The translations under genes and the position numbers were made by a program. From CALKZN01 sp050633785 (GTDB lineage: Bacteria; Pseudomonadota; Gammaproteobacteria; Arenicellales; Arenicellaceae), in contig JBOEHE010000016.1 of the NCBI GenBank assembly GCA_050633785.1, positions 35,950 through 99,949 on the forward strand: a stretch of 64,000 nt of DNA, in the 5' to 3' direction. The notes beneath the pieces are model-generated. The model made no database searches. It saw only the letters and a list, made by a program, of their open reading frames with translations, and was not told where the DNA came from. Below are positions 60,817 to 64,000 of the stretch, piece by piece. How positions within the stretch are numbered: the first letter of the stretch is position 1; the number at the start of each line of letters is the position of its first letter.

Positions 60817-63600
60817 TCATTTGTGCGAAGCTTCAATTGCTTGCCAGTCCACAGCCGTTTCCTGCCAATCGTCTAACTGACTTGGGTTCATCAGTTGTTG
60901 TGAAAAATAGTCTTGCATGGCATCTGCAACAAGCTTCTCGTAGGCTTGCGCTTTTTCAGTCAGTTCTTCAATGTCAACACAATCCAGTTGTTGCAACATT
61001 CTCCCCAGATATTCTGCAGGCATGTGTTCATATGGTTCCCCGGTCAATCCAAGTAAACGTTCCCATATCTGCAGGGTTGACCAGAAATAGATAATGCCAT
61101 TCAGATCAAGGTCTATGCCCAGATGTTGTGTCGCCTGGAGCACCAGGGAAACAAAATCACTGGTGTCCGCCGGTTTTACCTGCGGCATCGCACAAACAAC
61201 ATAACAAGCGGCCAGATATTCTGCCTGCATCAAGCCTCCCGAGCGAAGCTTTGATTCAAACACACCCGGTTCCACCTGTTTGATGCGATTTTCTTCTATT
61301 CTCTGCCACATCTTCTGGGCGTCATTCTGCCATTGTTCGTGGTTACGGGCATGGGTCAGCAAGTCAGTTTTAATCGACATAACCTGCGCACCAATCTCAT
61401 TATCTCCAGCAACAATACGGCTTGGCACTAAGGCAATATGCTCCCAGTTGTGAGCGCGCTCTTTATGGTGTTTCTGGAAACTGTCGACGAACACAGTGGC
61501 CGGGCCTGATTTTCCCGATGGTCGCAAACGCGTATCCAATTCATATGCAATGCCTTCAGAGAGCTGCGCCGTCAAAGTTGTCTGCAAACGTTGCACAAAT
61601 TTGACCGCCATATCCATGGAGTAGTTGTTTTCAAAGATGAATACCAGATCCAGATCAGATAACGGCGACATACGATTCATGGCAACCTTGCCCAAGCCCA
61701 GCACCGTTATTGGCAATTCATTCATCTCAAGGCGTTCCTGCACAATACGCAAGCAACAGTTCAATGTATGTTCAGCAAGTTCAGTCAAACGCCGTTGAAA
61801 CTCAACAACGGACAGCTGTCCCTGCATAAAACACAGATAATATTGGTACAGACTTTCGTTGACAAAGCGGCGAATACGTTCCAGACGAGTACCATAATCA
61901 TCAGCCAGAAAGATAAACTGTGTATTCGTATCCAGAGTCGCATTTACGGAGCCGTATTGCGGATCAATAAAGCAATCAATGATATGCGGCGATTGTCTGA
62001 GTAACGTCGTCATATGCGGTGAATGCAATAGCGGCGGTACAATACTATTGAGCAACTCTGGAGAGTTTTGCAGCAAGCGGAAATATTGAGCAGTCTGCGG
62101 CATACTGCGGAAAAAGTCATCAACTCGAACCAAGGCCTGCTCTGGTTGAACCCCTGACTGATAAACCATCTCCAACAAGTTGCAGGATAATTTATGCAAG
62201 CGCTGACTCAAGGTATTTGGCACACCATAATCCACAAAACCTGTCCGCCAATTACGCAAAATCGACTCACCTCGCGCATTCAACTGTTTGACCCATTCTT
62301 TTGGCAATTCAATATCAACAGCGGCATCCGGCTCTTCATTATCATCACGAAAAAAGCGGCTAAACTCTTCGTTGACAAACTGGCGGTGCACCAGCACCTG
62401 TTCACTGAGTTGTTGCCAATCCTCACAGTCCGTTAAAGCAAGTACATTCTGTTGCTGCAAAGCGTCTGTTGGCAACAAGTGCGTTTGTGCATTCGCCAGC
62501 ATTTGCAGCGCATTTTCCAACTTACGCAAATACCGATAACTTGAAGCTAACTGTTCTGCCAGACTGGCATCAAAATGTCCGGTTTCCACCAAACCCTGCA
62601 ACGCCGTCAAGGTATTAGTACAACGCAAACTGTATTGCTTGCCACCCCAGAGCAATTGTAGTGCATTGACGAGAAATTCTATCTCACGAATCCCACCACT
62701 GCCCAATTTGACATTAAACCCAGCACATTCGTCGGTGATTGGGTCGCGCCAGGTACGCTGTAAACGCAAGCCCGGATGCTCAAGATTAATGCGTTGTTTG
62801 ATATGAGCCAATTCATCCAAAGCTCGAAAGTCCAGGTTCTGCCTCCAGATAAAGGGCCGCAACTGACGCATAAATTCATCGCCAATCGAAAAGTCTCCAG
62901 CGACTACTCTGGCTTTCATCAAAGCCAGGCGATGCCACGGCAATGCCTTAAAAAAATAGTAGTCTCTAGCCACTTCAGCAGGCATGCACAGTTGACTGGA
63001 AGAGGCATCGGGGCGCAAACGCCAGTCCACTCGCCAGACAAAATCGACTGAATTATTCGGCTGTAACAATCGTGTCATCAGTTGTAACACTTTATTGCAT
63101 ACATAACCCTGCCCCACAGTATTAGGCACTGGTAAAGTTTCTGGGTCGAAATAGGCAATCAGATCAACATCACTGGAGAAATTTAAGTCATATCCACCCA
63201 GTTTGCCTAAACCTAAAACAAATAACCCAGGAATTTCCTCTTGCAAAGGAGGCAGAACTTTAGCCACTGTTTTCAGGTCTTTTGATCGCCAGGCTGCTCG
63301 CAGTGCCAGATTGATCGTTTCACCAGCAAACTCACTTTGCAATCGTCCCAAGTCCTGAAATGGTACTGATCCGGATAATGCAGCACAGCTCCATTGCAAG
63401 GCAAAGCGTTGTTTGACATCCAGCAAATAAGCCGCTACAGCCTCGGTGTCAGGCAAATCTTCCCTGGGATACTGGCGCACTTGTTCAACCACCTCTTGCA
63501 AATACTCAAGGCTGATTGACTCATCCAGAGACAAGGCTTTGGATTCTTGTATACGCCTTAAGTAAAGGCTCGCATTAATTTTTTCGGACAGATTTTGCAT
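60817..63600 (-). CDS. glnE: Bifunctional glutamine synthetase adenylyltransferase/deadenylase
   Basis: 927 aa from ATG 63600 (MQNLSEKINASLYLRR); the longer TTG frame is rejected. Two nucleotidyltransferase domains are visible: GLGKLGGYDLNFSSDVDLIAYF (deadenylase) and GLGKVAMNRMSPLSDLDLVFIF (adenylyltransferase). The second is unusual, with VAMNRMSP where LGGREMT-like residues are common, though the SDLDL acidic pair is kept. GlnE adds or removes AMP on glutamine synthetase under PII control. It runs with the zinc peptidase gene. Confidence 0.96.
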   Translation of the reverse strand: MQNLSEKINASLYLRRIQESKALSLDESISLEYLQEVVEQVRQYPREDLPDTEAVAAYLLDVKQRFALQWSCAALSGSVPFQDLGRLQSEFAGETINLALRAAWRSKDLKTVAKVLPPLQEEIPGLFVLGLGKLGGYDLNFSSDVDLIAYFDPETLPVPNTVGQGYVCNKVLQLMTRLLQPNNSVDFVWRVDWRLRPDASSSQLCMPAEVARDYYFFKALPWHRLALMKARVVAGDFSIGDEFMRQLRPFIWRQNLDFRALDELAHIKQRINLEHPGLRLQRTWRDPITDECAGFNVKLGSGGIREIEFLVNALQLLWGGKQYSLRCTNTLTALQGLVETGHFDASLAEQLASSYRYLRKLENALQMLANAQTHLLPTDALQQQNVLALTDCEDWQQLSEQVLVHRQFVNEEFSRFFRDDNEEPDAAVDIELPKEWVKQLNARGESILRNWRTGFVDYGVPNTLSQRLHKLSCNLLEMVYQSGVQPEQALVRVDDFFRSMPQTAQYFRLLQNSPELLNSIVPPLLHSPHMTTLLRQSPHIIDCFIDPQYGSVNATLDTNTQFIFLADDYGTRLERIRRFVNESLYQYYLCFMQGQLSVVEFQRRLTELAEHTLNCCLRIVQERLEMNELPITVLGLGKVAMNRMSPLSDLDLVFIFENNYSMDMAVKFVQRLQTTLTAQLSEGIAYELDTRLRPSGKSGPATVFVDSFQKHHKERAHNWEHIALVPSRIVAGDNEIGAQVMSIKTDLLTHARNHEQWQNDAQKMWQRIEENRIKQVEPGVFESKLRSGGLMQAEYLAACYVVCAMPQVKPADTSDFVSLVLQATQHLGIDLDLNGIIYFWSTLQIWERLLGLTGEPYEHMPAEYLGRMLQQLDCVDIEELTEKAQAYEKLVADAMQDYFSQQLMNPSQLDDWQETAVDWQAIEASHK

Positions 63601-63629
63601 TCTTGAAAAATACCATATATCGTCATCCA

Positions 63630-64000
63630 ATGGTGGCAAGAAAAACGATAAAATTAGTTTCCATTCAGCACACAGAGTTTCCAAGGTGGTTGAAAATGCG
63701 CCAAAACCTTTATCACACCCTCAGTGATGAATTCCATACACAGGAGATGAAACAGATACAGAAAAGTTCTGACTGGTATTGTTACTTCATTCAAGATGAT
63801 ACTTTTTCTCAAATTGGCATGGTTGAATTATCCTCAAGAAACATCGTTGATGGCTGTCTGACCAGTCCGGTTGCTTACTTGGAAGGGCTGTATTTGTTAG
63901 GGCCTGTTCACACTAAATTTTTGACCGAGAGTATGACTAAAATTTGTTCAGACGAGGCAGAAATTATGATGCTTAGTCGCTCTAAGCACATTATTTCTAA
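63630..64000 (+). CDS. Aminoglycoside 6'-N-acetyltransferase-like GNAT, 5' part
   Basis: The frame is open from ATG 63630 (MVARKTIKLVSIQHTEFPRW) to the window end, 123 codons so far. A second ATG lies at 63696. The sequence matches the AAC(6') pattern: FPRWLKMRQNLYHTLSDEFHTQEM, then IGMVELSSR, the signature DGCLTSPVAYLEGLYLLGP, where family members have NGCxTSPVAFLEGIYV, and a helix TKFLTESMTKICSDEA. It is divergent from glnE with only 29 bp between starts. Such chromosomal genes may acetylate other amines. It is truncated by the window edge, not broken. Confidence 0.85.
   Translation, partial: MVARKTIKLVSIQHTEFPRWLKMRQNLYHTLSDEFHTQEMKQIQKSSDWYCYFIQDDTFSQIGMVELSSRNIVDGCLTSPVAYLEGLYLLGPVHTKFLTESMTKICSDEAEIMMLSRSKHIIS

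Noticed and set aside
63601..63684. Longer GlnE start at TTG 63684
   Set aside because: The extra 28 residues do not resemble GlnE and would overlap the divergent acetyltransferase gene; ATG 63600 fits.

Overview
The window is a contiguous stretch of a gammaproteobacterial chromosome of moderate GC content. Support for this comes from a complete Na+-NQR operon (nqrA-F) followed by apbE and nqrM, a CysB-type regulator, rimO, dbpA, glnE, a DegQ-type protease with an OmpR-type two-component pair, and a MoxR/DUF58/TgpA operon. The Na+-NQR, the adjacent K+ channel and the many thiol/redox genes suggest a marine or brackish aerobe, but I cannot name the genus. No rRNA, tRNA, CRISPR array, integrase or insertion sequence was seen.

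Layout. 1-4.4 kb: end of a Sel1-repeat gene, an exported phytase-like esterase, and an HxlR regulator divergent from an old-yellow-enzyme reductase. 4.5-8.5 kb: an AT-rich three-gene minus-strand operon encoding an AIPR-family protein with a nuclease-like N-terminus, a beta-RFAP-synthase-like GHMP protein, and a caspase-like protease fused to a P-loop nucleotide-kinase-like domain. This looks like an undescribed anti-phage or stress-suicide system and is the most interesting locus. 8.7-12.9 kb: a giant exported or membrane protein of unknown function and a small companion. 13.3-16 kb: a MarR-controlled redox operon (cytochrome b561, a membrane-anchored CDGSH/ferredoxin protein, an ABM-fold monooxygenase) with two perfect operator palindromes. 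16.4-24 kb: NERD/zinc-ribbon protein, DUF2157 and GDYXXLXY pair, TetR/DUF1772 pair with operators, TauE/SafE transporter, DUF533 protein, an Nmad2-like (DNA base modification associated) protein, and a cupin. 24.1-30.6 kb: two OmpR/histidine-kinase systems flanking a BPSL0067-type lipoprotein, then DegQ. 30.8-40.7 kb: cysB, an unknown protein, CBS protein, nqrM, apbE and nqrFEDCBA, all on the minus strand. 41-48.5 kb: DUF6394 protein, K+ channel, MoxR/DUF58/TgpA, a TIGR01244 phosphatase-like protein, and a GbsR/MarR regulator. 48.9-51 kb: a metzincin-like protease with a strange Cys-rich amphipathic N-terminus, plus a small membrane partner. 51.4-53.2 kb: rimO and a NYN ribonuclease-like gene. 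53.2-54.9 kb: three small minus-strand genes that look like orphan immunity genes. 55-64 kb: GST, molybdopterin oxidoreductase, dbpA, cold-shock protein with a long leader, zinc metallopeptidase, glnE, and the 5' part of an aminoglycoside 6'-acetyltransferase-like GNAT gene.

Housekeeping blocks (Na+ pumping and its flavinylation, envelope quality control, nitrogen regulation, RNA metabolism) alternate with accessory blocks (4.5-13 kb, 22.4-23.5 kb, 48.9-51 kb, 53.2-54.9 kb). The accessory blocks hold conflict-type or uncharacterised genes. All functional statements are from sequence motifs and family knowledge; nothing was searched or computed beyond reading.
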